DNA from: Mastigamoeba balamuthi
Lineage: Eukaryota > Evosea > Mastigamoebida > Mastigamoebidae
Assembly: GCA_902651635.1 (NCBI GenBank)
Contig: CACRSC010000028.1
Location: forward strand, 53,509 to 117,508
Length of the DNA: 64,000 nt
Direction: 5' to 3'
Part shown: piece by piece, positions 1 to 11,527 of the stretch
Numbering within the stretch: the stretch's first letter is position 1
How the letters are laid out: each line of letters begins with the position of its first letter
The notes under the pieces: generated by a model
Told to the model about the DNA's origin: nothing
What the model saw: only the letters and a program-made list of their open reading frames with translations
The model's database searches: none
Translations under genes and position numbers: made by a program

Positions 1-271
1 ACAGCAGCACAACAGCCTGCGCCTGTTTTGTGCAGTGCAGGAAGGAAAAGGGGCGGAATATGCAGTCAGCGCTCCTCGGTTCTCACTCACTCAGTCTCTC
101 TCCCCTACCGCACGCGGCTGGGGCCAGCGGTCGCGGCAGCGGTGGGCGTGGCGTCAAGGAGCCCCGGGTGCGGCTGCGGCCAGGAGAGGCGCGGAAGGCG
201 GTTGGCTGGCCCAAAAAGGCAACTGCGGCAATAGCACCGAGGTGCACTTCCGCCGACCCGTGCATCTGCAC

Positions 272-291
272 GAGATATCTCCCCCGCGTGG
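272..291. promoter_or_regulatory. ATATCTCCCC-type upstream motif
   Basis: The sequence GAGATATCTCCCCCGCGTGG lies about 125-145 bases before the Sel1 start codon. The core ATATC followed by a C run and a GC-rich tail recurs at about 2571 (as ATATCGGGGCGGG), 6583, 7009, 22876, 25870 and 62018, often near gene 5' ends. A role as promoter or factor-binding site is inferred from position and recurrence only. The rest of 1-416 shows no convincing gene. Confidence 0.4.
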
Positions 292-416
292 ATTCCCGAA
301 TCCCCCGAGATTCAGTCGTGTAAGGATATTTCTTGAACTCGTCTCACAGCGCTCAGAAAAAGTCGCGATCCCAGAGAGAAATCCCGCAACGGCCTCTCCG
401 GCTGTCTCTCATTCGT

Positions 417-2387
417 ATGGCCTCCACGGCCTCTCCGAACGACAGGACCCTGCAGGCCATCGAGCTGCTCGACGCTCCCGGTGGCCTGGAGCGCTCCGCT
501 GGCCCCGCAGCCGCTCTACTGCGCCCGTCCGTCTCGCAGCCGCCGTCGCCGTCGCCTGCAACGTCATCGGGGGCCGCGATGCTGCTGCTGAGGGCCCTGC
601 TGCTCGCGAGACCCTCGGACGTGGCTCGGACGCTCCGCGACGACGCTGCTGACGTTGCGCCCGAGGCCCTGCTGGACCGCGTGCTCCACTTGTCCCCCGA
701 GGCCCTCAGCGGTTCGACCGTCTCCACTGCACGCCTCCCCTCAGCCCTCCATCGGGAATATGTGGCGATGCTCTAACACTGCTGCTGCGTTGTTCTGTGA
801 CTGCTGTGTGCCCGATTGCAGTGCAGGTCTTTTGTGCTGCGTTGTTTTGTTCATTGGGATCTCAATTGAATTGTTGCACCTCTTTCTCAGCCCAAGGGGT
901 GCCACTGGGTCACCCGGTGGCCGTGGCTTGGGAACTCTCAACTTGGACTGTACTCAATCAGTCAATAAGAGACAAGTCATCAGTACTGGCTGACCCCACG
1001 CCCATTTGCTCCTCGTGCAGAGGCCGAGTCCTTCCTCAGCAGCCTCTGCGGCAGCAGCGACCACGCGTCGCCCACCGCCCAGTTCGCCTACGGCTACTGG
1101 AACGAGCGCGTCTACGCCGACCCCTCGGCTGCCGTCGCTCTCTACCGCGCGGGCGCCTCCCGCGGAGGAGCGCTCGCCCAGGCCGCCCTCGGCGCGTGCC
1201 TCCAGAACGGCGAGGGCGCCCCCGCCGACGAGCAAGAGGCCGCGAGGCTCTACGCGCTCGCCGCAGCCCAGGGCCACGCGCAGGCGCTCTTCTGCCTCGG
1301 CGTCTGCTCGCTCGCTGGCGCCGGCGTCGCCCGCGACCCCCGCGAGGCCGCGGGGCTCCTCGAGCGCGCGGGGGCTCTCGGGCACGTCGACGCGCTCGTG
1401 CTGCTCGCCCGCGTGCACGCCGACAGCGGCAGCCCCGCCGACGCCGAGCGCTGCCTGCGCGCCGCCGCGGAGCGCGGGCACGCGGGGTCGCTGGCGCAGC
1501 TCGCCGACGCGCTGCTCGCCGAGGGCGAAGAGGCCACGGCGCTCTCGTGCCTGCGCTCCGCTGCGGACCGCGGGGACCCCGGCGCGCTGTGCAGGCTCGG
1601 CGAGCTGCTCGTCGCGGGCGGGAGCGGAGTCCCCGGGGACGCCGAGGAGGGCGCGCGGCTGCTGCGTCTCGCGGTCGCCCGCGGGTCCGCGAGGGCCGCG
1701 CACCGCCTGGCGCTCTGCTACCGCGACGGCGCGGGCGTCCCCGCGATGCCCGCCGAGTCGGCGCAGCTGCTGCACGCCGCCGCGGACGCGGGCGTCGCCG
1801 AGGCGCAGCTCGAGCTCGGGCTGCTGCTGTTCGCGGGCTCCGCGGAGAGCCGTGTGCCCCGCGACCCCGCCGAGGCCGCGCGGATGTTCGCGGCCGCCGC
1901 CGCGCAGGGCAGCGGGCCCGCGGCCTTCAACCTGGGGCTCTGCTACGCGCAGGGGCGCGGGGTGGCACGCGACGCCGCCGAGGCCGCGAGGCTCTACGCG
2001 CAGGCGGCGGCCGCGGGCGTCGCGGCTGCGGAGCACGCGCTGGGCAGGGCCTGCGAGGAGGGCGACGGCGCCGCCCGCGACGACGAGTCCGCGGCCGCGC
2101 ACTACGCGCGGGCGGCCCGCATGGGGTTCGCGGCTGCGCAGAACAACCTCGGGGCGTACCGCATGGTGGGCCGGGGCGGTCCGCGGAACCCCTGCGAGGC
2201 CGCGGAGCTGTTCGCGGAAGCTGCGCGCTCGGGCCTCGCGGACGCGCAGTGCAACCTCGCGCAGTGCTACGAGAGCGGTGCCGGGGTGACTGCGAGCGAG
2301 GAGCAGGCCAGGAGGTGGTACGGAATCGCAGCGGCGCAGGGCCACGAGGGGGCCAAGGCTGCGCTGCAGAGGCTCGACTCTCAGTAG
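417..2387 (+). CDS. Sel1-like repeat protein
   Basis: Two exons, 417-761 and about 1023-2387, give a protein of about 569 residues. From about residue 125 to the end it consists of roughly eleven to twelve tandem 30-40-residue Sel1-like repeats, seen as recurring A-x-LG-x-CY-x2-G-x-GV-x-RD and EAARLYxxAAxxG patterns; the last ends just before the TAG stop. Sel1/SLR arrays form right-handed TPR-like superhelices and act as scaffolds, for instance in ER-associated degradation or signalling; the partner cannot be told here. No signal peptide or membrane segment is visible, so it is probably cytosolic. The intron (GTGGCG ... GCAGAG) contains CAATTGA at 863-869. The start chosen is the Met of MASTAS; an upstream in-frame ATG at 333 is possible. 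The splice site is the least certain part; the repeat region is secure. Confidence 0.85.
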
Positions 2388-2730
2388 CGAGAGAGAGAAA
2401 AGTGGAAAACCGGCGAATATCTCTCAGGGCAAGATTTTTTCCGCTGGACGCGATATTTGTGCGGGTTGGTATCGTGCGGGCGGTCCTCGGCCGCGGCCGG
2501 CGGAGGGCGCGTTGGGCCTAGGGTGGCGTGGCGGCCGTGGCGGGCGGTGGCGCCCGGGTGCGGCCCCGCGGAGATATCGGGGCGGGTGCGTCAAATTTCC
2601 TGCGCGATGACGCACGGAGGTGACGTAAGCGGCGGCGCTCTTTTTTAGGTGCAGCCGGCGTTCTTTTCTCCAAGGCGTCTCTCAACAGACAGGCTCACCG
2701 GTTCTCTCTCCCCCAGCACCCCACAACAAC
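2388..2730. other. Intergenic, likely promoter of the zinc-knuckle gene
   Basis: No coding frame. AATATC-type words occur at about 2418 and at 2571 (GAGATATCGGGGCGGG). A pyrimidine-rich stretch precedes the ATG at 2731. Confidence 0.4.
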
Positions 2731-3339
2731 ATGTCCGACGACAGGAGCAGCGGGTTCCGTGGCGGCCGCGGCGGCTTCCGCGGCGGTCGCGGCGGCAGCG
2801 GCGCGAGCGGCGGCGCGTGCTTCAAGTGCGGCCAGCCGGGCCACTTCTCGCGCGAGTGCCCCGAGGCGGGCGGCGCCAGCGGTGCCCCGCGCGGCGGCAG
2901 CGCCGGGGGCGCGTGCTTCAAGTGCGGGCAGCCGGGGCACTTCAGCCGCGACTGCCCCGAGGCGGGCGGCTCGCGCGGCGGGGCGCCGTCGGGGACGTGC
3001 TACAACTGCGGGCAGCCGGGCCACTTCAGCCGCGACTGCCCGCAGGAGCGCCAGCCGCGCGAGGGCGGGCGCACGAGCGGCGCGTGCTACAACTGCGGGG
3101 AGACGGGCCACATCAGCCGCGACTGCCCGCAGCCGCGCGCGGGCGGCGCGTCGTCGGGCCCCCGCGGCGGCGTCTGCTACAACTGCAACGAGCCCGGCCA
3201 CATGAGCCGCGACTGCCCCAAGCGCAACGAGGAGCGCGGCGCCAGCTCCAGGTCGCCCTCGCCCCGCCGCGGCGGCGCCGGCGGCAACTGCTTCAAGTGC
3301 GGGCAGCCCGGCCACTTCTCGCGCGAGTGCCCCAACTAA
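2731..3339 (+). CDS. GIS2: Gis2/CNBP-like CCHC zinc-knuckle RNA-binding protein
   Basis: An uninterrupted frame of 202 residues. The N-terminus carries an RGG-type box (residues 6-22, repeats of FRGGRGG). Six CX2CX4HX4C zinc knuckles follow, spaced by Gly/Ser/Ala linkers, in the forms [42 protein letters not shown] and CYNCNEPGHMSRDC. An RS-like stretch (SRSPSPRR) sits between knuckles 5 and 6. This is the plan of yeast Gis2, animal CNBP and trypanosomatid HEXBP, single-stranded nucleic-acid-binding proteins linked to translation of particular mRNAs. The 3' part is repeated after the N at 3821, most likely an assembly artefact rather than a second gene. Single exon, unlike most neighbours. 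Confidence 0.93.
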   Translation: MSDDRSSGFRGGRGGFRGGRGGSGASGGACFKCGQPGHFSRECPEAGGASGAPRGGSAGGACFKCGQPGHFSRDCPEAGGSRGGAPSGTCYNCGQPGHFSRDCPQERQPREGGRTSGACYNCGETGHISRDCPQPRAGGASSGPRGGVCYNCNEPGHMSRDCPKRNEERGASSRSPSPRRGGAGGNCFKCGQPGHFSRECPN

Positions 3340-3821
3340 ACGGACAGAGTGTGTGCGGCCTAAAAAAAGAGGCAGAGGGACTCTTCTCTGAGTCGACTAC
3401 CCCTCTCTCCTCCTCCCCTCGTACTCCCCCGCTCTCTCTCCTGCAGTCACTATCACCACCACCGCCACCCCCACCCCCACCACCCCTAGCGCTCCCCTCC
3501 TCGGTTAGACCTCTCTGTGTTGTTGGGCGTGAAGAAGAAGAAGAAAGAAGACGAGCAGAGACCGTTTGGTGAAAGAAAGAGACCCTCGTGTCGGGGAGGC
3601 CCTCCTCCTCCCCCCTCTTCTGTCTCCCGCCCCCCGCTGGTGGTGGTGCTGGCGGGGCGTGCTGTGTGGTGCCCGCTGGGCCCCCCTGTCGCATCGCTGG
3701 TGCAGCTTTTTTGCTTTTTTGCATTCTTGCTTTTTGTCGTTTTGGGGTTGGCGCCCGACCTCTGGTGTGGCGCCCGTGTTGTGGGGTGGGGCTCCCGCTT
3801 CAAAAATAGAGCGGCAGTGGN

Positions 3822-4441
3822 CGCGACTGCCCCAAGCGCAACGAGGAGCGCGGCGCCAGCTCCAGGTCGCCCTCGCCCCGCCGCGGCGGCGCCGGCGGCA
3901 ACTGCTTCAAGTGCGGGCAGCCCGGCCACTTCTCGCGCGAGTGCCCCAACTAAACGGACAGAGTGTGTGCGGCCTAAAAAAAGAGGCAGAGGGACTCTTC
4001 TCTGAGTCGACTACCCCTCTCTCCTCCTCCTCATCCCCTCGTACTCCCCCGCTCTCTCTCCTGCAGTCACTATCACCACCACCGCCACCCCCACCCCCAC
4101 CACCCCTAGCGCTCCCCTCCTCGGTTAGACCTCTCTGTGTTGTTGGGCGTGAAGAAGAAGAAGAAAGAAGACGAGCAGAGACCGTTTGGTGAAAGAAAGA
4201 GACCCTCGTGTCGGGGAGGCCCTCCTCCTCCCCCCTCTTCTGTCTCCCGCCCCCCGCTGGTGGTGGTGCTGGCGGGGCGTGCTGTGTGGTGCCCGCTGGG
4301 CCCCCCTGTCGCATCGCTGGTGCAGCTTTTTTGCTTTTTTGCATTCTTGCTTTTTGTCGTTTTGGGGTTGGCGCCCGACCTCTGGTGTGGCGCCCGTGTT
4401 GTGGGGTGGGGCCTCCCGCTTCAAAAATAGAGCGGCAGCGG
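3822..4441 (+). repeat. Duplicated contig end (copy of 3208-3820)
   Basis: Directly after a single N at 3821 the sequence restarts inside zinc knuckle 5 and repeats 3208-3820: the end of the Gis2-like gene, its stop (TAA 3951-3953) and its 3' flank. The copies differ only by a 6-base and a 1-base insertion plus a few changes at the far end. A single-N join flanked by near-identical sequence is typical of overlapping contigs placed end to end. The small differences fit two haplotypes or sequencing errors in homopolymers. The partial frame at 3822-3953 should not be counted as a gene. Confidence 0.85.
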
Positions 4442-4787
4442 CGGCGGGGTCGGGTGCTTTTTTGGCGGGTGATTTTTTTTCTTTCGGGGGTTGGGGCTCT
4501 CTGGCTCTGCGCTCTGCGCTTAAGACACAGTGTCAAGTTCCGCTGTATTGGATCCATCGTCGTCAGCACAGGCGCGTGCGGGCGCTGTTGGGTGCCGGTA
4601 GGTGGGCGTGTCCCTGCACGCCTCCCCCGGGCCGCCACCCAAGGCGCAGAAAGGGGGGAGGAGTGGGAGTGGGGGTGTGAGGAGGGGAAGGGGAGGGGAG
4701 AGAAATACAACGTCATCTCGGGGAGAGGAAGAGATGGGGGGCCAATTCAATTCGAATTCACTCCTGGCGGCGCCCGGATTCCCGGAA
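4442..4787. other. Intergenic between convergent genes
   Basis: Poly-T and G-rich stretches with no coding frame. It separates the + strand Gis2-like gene from the - strand patatin gene, so it probably holds both 3' ends. Confidence 0.5.
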
Positions 4788-6515
4788 TCACCTCTTGAGG
4801 CGGCGGGCGACGGCCTCGAGCTGCGCCGCGTGGGCGTCGATGAGCGCCTTGGCCTCTGCCTCGAGCGCCTCGAGCGTCGCCGGCGCCTGCGCGCCGTGGT
4901 CGTGCCTGGCGTCGACGCGCACGTAGCTGTGGCCCAGCAGCTGGCGCAGCGCCTGGTCGACGACGCTCGCGCTGCCCGCCACCATCGACTCGACCAGCCC
5001 CACGACCCCGCGCACCACGTCGCTCGTCCCGGCCCCGGCAGCGGCCTGCTCGACGCGGGACTCGCCGCAGCCGAGAGAGAGGAGGAGGACGGGCTGCTCC
5101 GGGGGGAACGTGGCGCGGGCCTCGGACCAGGCCTGGAGGGCGGCGCTGCCCAGGGCCATCGAGCCGTCGCGCAGCACGCGGCCGCCCACGTCGACGGCCG
5201 GCAGCACCACAGGCGCCGCGCTCGTCGCCGCCGCAGCCGTCTTGGCGCTCAGGTTCGTCGTCGCCGCGTCCCAGCTGCGCAGGATCACCGCCGCCTGGCC
5301 CCCCCCGCGACGTGACGTGGCGTCAGGCACGCCAGCTCACGCCTCCTCCCCCCCTCTCTTGTGACGCTTTTTGTCGAGGAAATTCCACCTCCACACCACA
5401 GCACCGCATAACACACAAAAAACACACAAAAAACACAAGCACGCGAGTCTTGCGGATCTTGAACTCGGAACGCAGACTCGGGAGAAACCCTCGCTCGCCC
5501 GAGCTCAGCGCCCAGCGCAGACAACGCCTCCCGACTGCCCTCCCACAGACGCCCAAGAGACCACTGCTGTCCCCCCCCGCCCCCCAACCCACCGGAGAAC
5601 AAACGCAGTACGCCACACAACAAAGACAGAAGCAGAGAGAGTGGCCCGCTCCCCCCACGCCAACCTTTGCAGCGTCGTCGTAGGTGGCGACGGCGACGCG
5701 GGGCGAGTTGGTCTTGAGCGGGGCGTCGCCGACGAGGTGCGCGACGAGGGCCTCGTGCTCGGCCCCTGCCTCTGCGCCCGCCTTCTCCCCGCTGCGCAGC
5801 GCGGCCACGAGCGGCGCCCCGCGCTCGACGAGCTCCTTGGCGATGTCCCCCGCCGCGTGCGCCTCGCGCCTGCTGAGCGCCAGCGCCGCGATGCCGCCGG
5901 TGCTCGTGCCGACGATCAGGTCGAAGAGCGACGCCGTGCGGGCCCCTGCGCGGCGCTCGAGCTCCGCGAGCACCAGCAGCGGCAGCGCCGCGCGCACCCC
6001 CGCGCCCCCGTCGATCGCCAGCACGCGGATCGTCAGCGGCGTGTTGTGGCCCCCGTTGCCGTTGCCGGCGGCCGCGCCAGCGCCGGGGCGGGTCACCGAG
6101 AGCTGGACAGGGGAAAGTTGGCCGGTCAGTCGGGATTTTCCGGATTTTCATGCCGAATAAGGAAATTTTCCATACAAATGGGAATCTCCCAATCGATATC
6201 GCGCGAAATCCAGAAAACGCGCACTTCCGGAATAAGCAGCTGAGATGTGGCGTTTGTGCCAGTATGTTGAGAGCATCTATCAATCTGCCTATTCCACAAA
6301 ACCCGAGATTCCCGAAATGGCACAGAAGCGCTCCTGCGATTTCCGGAGGGGGGAGAAATCGGAAACGGTGATGTCACCTGGCGGCCTGGCGAGGCCTTGG
6401 CGGTCGACGTGGACGAGGGCGTCGTCCTCCTGGGGTGCGTCCCCGCCGCCGCTGCCGCTCCCGACACGGCCCTCGGCCCCGCGTGCGGCGGCCCACTGAG
6501 CGGCCCGCGCGTCTC
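4788..6515 (-). CDS. Patatin-like phospholipase (acyl hydrolase), 5' end unresolved
   Basis: Minus-strand exons 4788-5294 and 5665-6102 join in phase (AAG|GCG). An upstream coding stretch ending at 6378 joins through a phase-0 intron (CAG|GTGACA...TCCAG|CTC). The exon at 5665-6102 has the patatin oxyanion motif DGGAGVRA and the nucleophile elbow GTSTGG. The last exon has DGS in the segment VLRDGSMALG, the expected position of the Ser/Asp dyad's Asp. These are hallmarks of patatin/iPLA2-type lipases, which hydrolyse fatty acyl esters of membrane lipids. No transmembrane segment is seen. The dyad Asp is followed by Gly-Ser rather than the commoner Gly-Gly. No ATG can be assigned between 6379 and 6600, so either an upstream exon was missed or the start lies further up. 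The start given is a minimum estimate. Confidence 0.78.
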
Positions 6516-7184
6516 GGGCGACTTGGGCCCCACAGCCGGCAGATTCACGCTTGGGGCGGTGACGTCAGATTCCTGTATCCCGAGATATCCCCACCGAGGA
6601 AGAATCCCCACCGCCCCCCCTTCTCTTCCCTCCCTCGCGTGCTCACGAAGCGGGCCAGCTGTGAGTGGGTGGGCGTACCCTCCGGGGGCGTGTGCGGGCC
6701 TCGCTGTGCGCCCAGCAGTGGGCACGGGTGCTCTCTGTAGGTAACAGCAGCCGAGTGAGCCCCAGTGAGAGCAGAGCGAGAGGGGAGAGGACAGAGAGGG
6801 GGAGCGAAGCGACACAGAGCGCCAGAGGGCGCCAGAGGGCCTCTGGGGGGCGGGGGGGCCGAGGCTGGGTGTGCCTTCATCATTTTTGCGTGGCGCTGGG
6901 GGTCGCTGGGCCGCTCCTGGGGCGGTGGGGATGGCGTGTGGTGGGGCTCTGTAGTTAATTGCGTGCTCTTGTATCCGTGCGCTATTTTTGGAGCGTGACG
7001 TGTGCCCCAAATATCCCCCCCGCGGCCAATATCTTCTGTTTCTGACGCCCAGGGGCACGTGGCTTGTGGAGCACCGCGCACAACACAACCCACCCGCACA
7101 CAGCTGGCTTGTACGAATAGGAAGATGGGTGCTGTCGTATGGGGGGCGTGTGTGTTTGAGAGAGCGAATCAATTGATTTGGGGC
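6516..7184. other. Intergenic with two ATATCCCC motifs
   Basis: No supported gene, though a missing first exon of the patatin gene may lie here. GAGATATCCCCACCG is at 6582-6596, and AAATATCCCCCCCGCGG at 7009-7025. CAATTGA occurs at 7169-7176, just beyond the MCM4 stop codon. Confidence 0.4.
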
Positions 7185-10100
7185 TCAGGCGGCGACGCGG
7201 GCGAGGCGGATGCTGGAGCGCGCGTAGCCCATCTCGATCTCGCCCTCGCGCGCGAGGTGGTCGAGGGCGTCCTGGATCTCGGCGTTGCTGATGGGCGCGT
7301 CGGACCTGCCGCGGACGACGTCGACGAGCGTCGCGAACTGCCACGGGCGCCCCGACTGGTCCTCTGCGAGCACGTGCTTGACGGCCGCCGCGACCTGGGC
7401 GACGACGTCGCGCGAGGCAGCGCTCCTGCCCGTCGTGATGAGGTCCATGTCGATGGTCCCCGTCCGCGGGTCCGTCGCCGCCTGCTGCAGCGCCCCGCGC
7501 ACGAGCCGCATGGCCTCGGCGACGTCGTCGCGCGTGACGTCGGCGCGCAGGTGCATCCGCGCGAGGCCCTCGGAGATGCGGATCAGAGACTCGAGCTGGC
7601 GCGGCGTCGCCGTGACGGTCTTGCGGCCGCCGATGGAGCCCTGGCGGCGCATGTCGACGTAGCCCTGGACCAGCAGCCGCTTGGCGTCGTCGGTGACGTG
7701 GGGCTGCACCGTGCGCTTGGCGTAGGAGATGTACGCCGTCAGCGTCTCGAGCGGGATCAGGTCGACCTGCTCGTCCTGCTCGGACCAGAACAGCGACACC
7801 AGGTGGCGCGCCAGCCTGCGGTCGCTGCCCTCCTCGGGCTTGTCGAGCACCAGGTAGATCAGGTCGAACCTGCGCGCCACGCCAGTCAATTGAATGCGCT
7901 CTCCCACTTCGCCGCACAGAAGAGAGGGGGAGGGGGAGAAGCCCACCGCCTCCCACGACATAATGCGAGTACACAAGCTTCAAAGTCAATTAAAACCCAC
8001 AAACAAAAAAACCTCTGGCCGAATTGTGGCACCCAAAACCAATTGAAATGCCAAGGAGACAGCCAATTGAAAAAATAGCACAGGTATCAATGAAACGTCC
8101 TCCATCCCCCCCCCCCCCAACAGACGACGGCATCGAGGAGGGTACCTGGAGAGCAGCGTGGGCGGCAGCTGGATGTTCTCGACGACAGAGAGCTTGGGGT
8201 TGTACCTGCTCTCGATGGGGTTGGCCGACGCCAGCACCGCCGTGCGCGCGTTGAGCGTGCACACGACCCCTCCCTTGGCGATCGACACCGTCTGCTGCTC
8301 CTGTTGTTGCGCGTCGCGGTCGCGGGGAGGGGCGGGCGAGTTAACCAACGGCAGCAGGGGGCAGGAGCAGCAGTGCCCACCATGACTTCGTGGAGGACAG
8401 CGCGCGTGTAGTCGCTCATCTTGTCGAACTCGTCGATGCAGCAGATGCCGCGGTCCGAGAGCACGAGGGCACCACTCTCGAGCACAGTCTCGCGCGTCTC
8501 AGGGTCCCGCGTGACGTACGCGGTCAGACCGACGGCGCTCGAGCCCTTGCCCGACGTGTAGACGCCCCTGGGGCTGATCTTGTGCACAAACGAGAGCAGC
8601 TGCGACTTGGACGTGCCCGGGTCTCCGCACAGCAGGATGTTGATCTCGCCGCGGACCCTCTGCCCGCTCGTGAACTCCTTGTTGGCCCCGCCGAACAGCT
8701 GGCAGAGGAGCCCCTTCTTCACGTCGTCGAGCTCCCAGATGCTGGGCGCTGTCCGAGCGACGCGCGGGTCAGCAGCGCGGGGGGAGAGGGAGGTGCTGCG
8801 CGCATCGCACAGCACAGCAACACGCACCGAAGGAGCGCGTGAGGCGGTCGTAGAGGTCCTTCTCCTGCGAGAGCTGCCGCAGCTTCTCCTCGAGCTCCTG
8901 CTTCCTGGCGTCGACGACGTCGCCCTCGTCGTCCTCGCCGCCGTCGTCCCCGAGCTTCATCCTTCGCCGCTCCGTCTTGCGGAAGTGTATCGCGTCGACG
9001 TCTGCGAGCAGCGGCACAGGCAACGGGCTTGTGAGCGGACGGACCCACACAAGGGAACATCAAAAAGTCTCCGGGATTGCTGTAAAAGTTCGACATCGTT
9101 TGAACGCCTGCACGTGTCTAGTAATTACGTATTGTCGGGGACGATGCCGAATGCTACCAATTATGAAGCAGCACAGCTGAAACGACCAAATCTTAATGAG
9201 CAGTGCAGTGCAGCGCAGAGGGTGTTTGCGCTCGGTGCACGCTTGGGAGAGCAACAAAAGCAAACACTCGCCTTGTGCGAGCGCGAGAGCACTGAGAGGC
9301 CGGGGGTGGGGGTAAGCAAGGGGGACAAGCGCACATGTCCTGTAGATGGAACGGATGGTGCGCATGAGGGGGTTGGCGCGGGTGGGCTCTGCGCGGAAGA
9401 CGCCGGTGACCTCGACCCTGTCGCCGGGCTTGACGGCGTCGACGAGCGCGTCGAAGACGAACAGCGTGACCGTCTGCGGCGTCTCGCCCTCGGGTATCGA
9501 CTCGGGCGTCTCCTGCAGGCGCACTATCTGCTTGTCCGCGAAGACGCACATGTTGTGCACGAGCGACATGGTACCGCGGCCGCTGCACGCGGGGCACTGC
9601 GAGGGCTCGGCGACGCGGTCCCTGTTGTCGACGTCGACCTCCTCGCCGTGCTCGCAGACGGCGCAGCGGAAGTACGCCGAGCGCATGTTGGGCACCAGCG
9701 AGCTCGCGCGGATGATCATGCCGCGGATGCAGACGAGCTTGTCGATGTCCTCGGGCCCCAGCCTCCGCATCGACTTGGCCTCGCCGAGGTTGAACGGCCG
9801 CACCTGCACGCGCGGCTGCTCGGTGTCGCCCATGCCGTCATCCGCCTGCTGCTGCTGCTGCGACGCCAGCTCGTTGATCACGTGGTCCATGATCGGGATG
9901 ACCTGCGACGGGTAGTTGACCAGGTGCGCGTACGCCTGCGCGTCGAACGCCTTGAGGTTCGCGCAGTCTGCGCACGCAATGGCAGTTGCGTCAATACGTG
10001 CCGACCCACAGCTCGATTCAATTGATTCTGGGCGAACAGCGTCACCGACCAGGCGCACACGCATGCATCCCGCCTGAACCATCAAGTCCCATTTCCAAAA

Positions 10101-10573
10101 ACCCAACGATAACCGACAAACCAATTAATAAACGCAAACGGTACCGCAGAGTTCCTGTTCCGGGACACGCCCGGCCACGACAGCGACGCCACGCGAGGGA
10201 GGGGGCAGAGGCAGAGAGGGGAGAGCGGACCGATGTTGATGACGCGCTCCTGGCGGCGGGCGGCGGCCTCGAGCAGCTGCGGGTAGAGCGGCCGGTCGCC
10301 CGCGCTGGGCTCGCGGAACTCGGTGAAGAACCGGCCGAGCGTCCGCTGCAGCTCCTCGAAGCTGACGCTGGTGCCCCAGATGAACGCGTTGCGCGCAGCC
10401 GCCGCCTGGACGCCCTCGACCACGACGGGCTCGGGCGCCGCCACCGCCTCCTCCTCCTCCTCCCGCGCGCCCCCGGCGCCGTCGCGGCCGCCGCCCGCCG
10501 GGCCGCCGTCGGGCTGCGTGTCGGCCATCAGCGCGTCGTCGGCCAGGTCGTCGTGTGCTGCGCGCGCGCTCAT
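7185..10573 (-). CDS. MCM4: DNA replication licensing factor MCM4
   Basis: Six exons on the minus strand: 10231-10573, 9335-9967, 8828-9001, 8381-8748, 8146-8300 and 7185-7869. All junctions are in phase and give about 785 residues. The order is an acidic N-terminus, an OB-fold domain with a C4 zinc site (CAVC...CPAC), Walker A GDPGTSKS, Walker B CCIDEF, and the arginine-finger segment [13 protein letters not shown]. The residues after the finger (DRRLARHLV) and the pre-sensor region point to MCM4 rather than another MCM. MCM4 is a subunit of the MCM2-7 ring, the motor of the CMG replicative helicase in the nucleus. Intron lengths run from 79 to 333 bases with donors such as GTGCGC and GTACCC. 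The longest introns carry CAATTGA words. An E2F-like site abuts the start codon. Confidence 0.96.
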
Positions 10574-10596
10574 TTTCGGCGGTTTGGCGCCGAAAT
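10574..10596 (-). promoter_or_regulatory. E2F-like site upstream of MCM4
   Basis: Immediately before the MCM4 ATG the + strand reads TTTTCGGCGG then TTTGGCGCCGAAA. TTTGGCGC matches the E2F/DP consensus TTTSSCGC, and the 13-mer is nearly palindromic. MCM genes are classic E2F targets in animals and plants. The site being functional here is inference from sequence and position. Confidence 0.55.
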
Positions 10597-11309
10597 CTGC
10601 GGCGTCTGCGCGGGGCTGCCCGAATTTATCCCCTCTGAGGGTGTCCCATAAGTGCGCTTTCTCCGAGGGCGAATGGCACGCGCACCGCAGACGGCCGTGT
10701 AATTTAAGTTCAATCTATATCACCCAATTTATCGGGATCCACTGTCCCTCCAACCCAAATCCAAAGACAAGACTCAGACAGTATCCACCCCTGCTCCGGC
10801 GAGGTCCTGGCCCGCAGGCTGCCCTCGGTTCTGTTTCCCAGCCAGCAGTGGCAGCGAGGGCCCCGCATCAGTGCTACAGCATCACTGAGGAAGGTTGGAC
10901 CTCTGCCATCACAATGTCCCCGCGTGAGGGCAGAAGCCCTGTAACCTCCGCCGCCCCCCATCAAGCCACTGCGTGTAGCAAAACTCGTGCTTCAGTTAAA
11001 CTCAAACGCCAGCTTATCAAGACTGGCGCCCCGTCCGGTTGAAAATGTTCCCCGGGTGCTTTGAATGACTGAAAAATGGTGTTGCATCAGTTCGCCTGAA
11101 CAACCACAGTGTGCGGGGCAGCATACTGAGCACACACTGTGGTCATGTAACTCCGGGGGCCAATTAGATTTGGAATAACGTGCACACCCGGGAAACGTTT
11201 TCAGGAAACGTTTTCACCTGGGCGGGACGGCTAGTGCTTGAAGTGCCTATGCGAAAACTGGATTTCTCCTTCTGTACGACCCCATCACTCACTCTGCCCC
11301 ATAGCCCAG
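10597..11309. other. Intergenic with small repeats
   Basis: No supported gene. Two perfect tandem copies of GGAAACGTTTTCA lie at 11191-11216. A 12-base inverted repeat (CCACAGTGTG ... CACACTGTGG) lies at about 11105-11144. Confidence 0.4.
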
Positions 11310-11478
11310 CTAGAGCACCGAGCTGCCAATCGAGGGCGGCGTGCTGCTCAGAGACACGGAATCTACGAACTCCCCCGGCACGCAGAGCTCGAGCACTTTC
11401 TTCACGCTGATCGGGCTTTGAAGGAGCAGCGCCAGCAGGAACACATCGTGTGTGACGAAGGTGGTCCTGCGGTGGGTT
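11310..11478 (-). other. Coding-like stretch, possible extra exon
   Basis: On the minus strand an open frame of about 50 residues reads like protein (FVTHDVFLLALLL, then VKKVLELC, FVDSVSL) and ends at a TAG at 11310-11312. No donor from the gene upstream joins it in phase. It may be the last exon of an alternative transcript, a separate small gene or a relic. Confidence 0.3.
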
Positions 11479-11527
11479 CCGGCTGTGTGGAGAAGGCGTG
11501 CCCAGCCATGAATGCCTCAATGACGAT

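Noticed and set aside
797-2521. A 574-codon Arg-rich + strand frame and a 463-codon minus frame overlapping the Sel1 gene
   Set aside because: They are shadows of the GC-rich Sel1 repeats in other frames: extreme Arg/Pro/Ala composition, no domain, and no codon logic.
3822-3953. Second Gis2-like zinc-knuckle gene
   Set aside because: It begins mid-codon right after a single N and repeats the preceding 613 bases; an assembly overlap explains it.
11191-11216. Operator-like tandem GGAAACGTTTTCA pair as a regulatory site
   Set aside because: Only two copies, not near a start codon; kept as a simple tandem repeat without a functional call.
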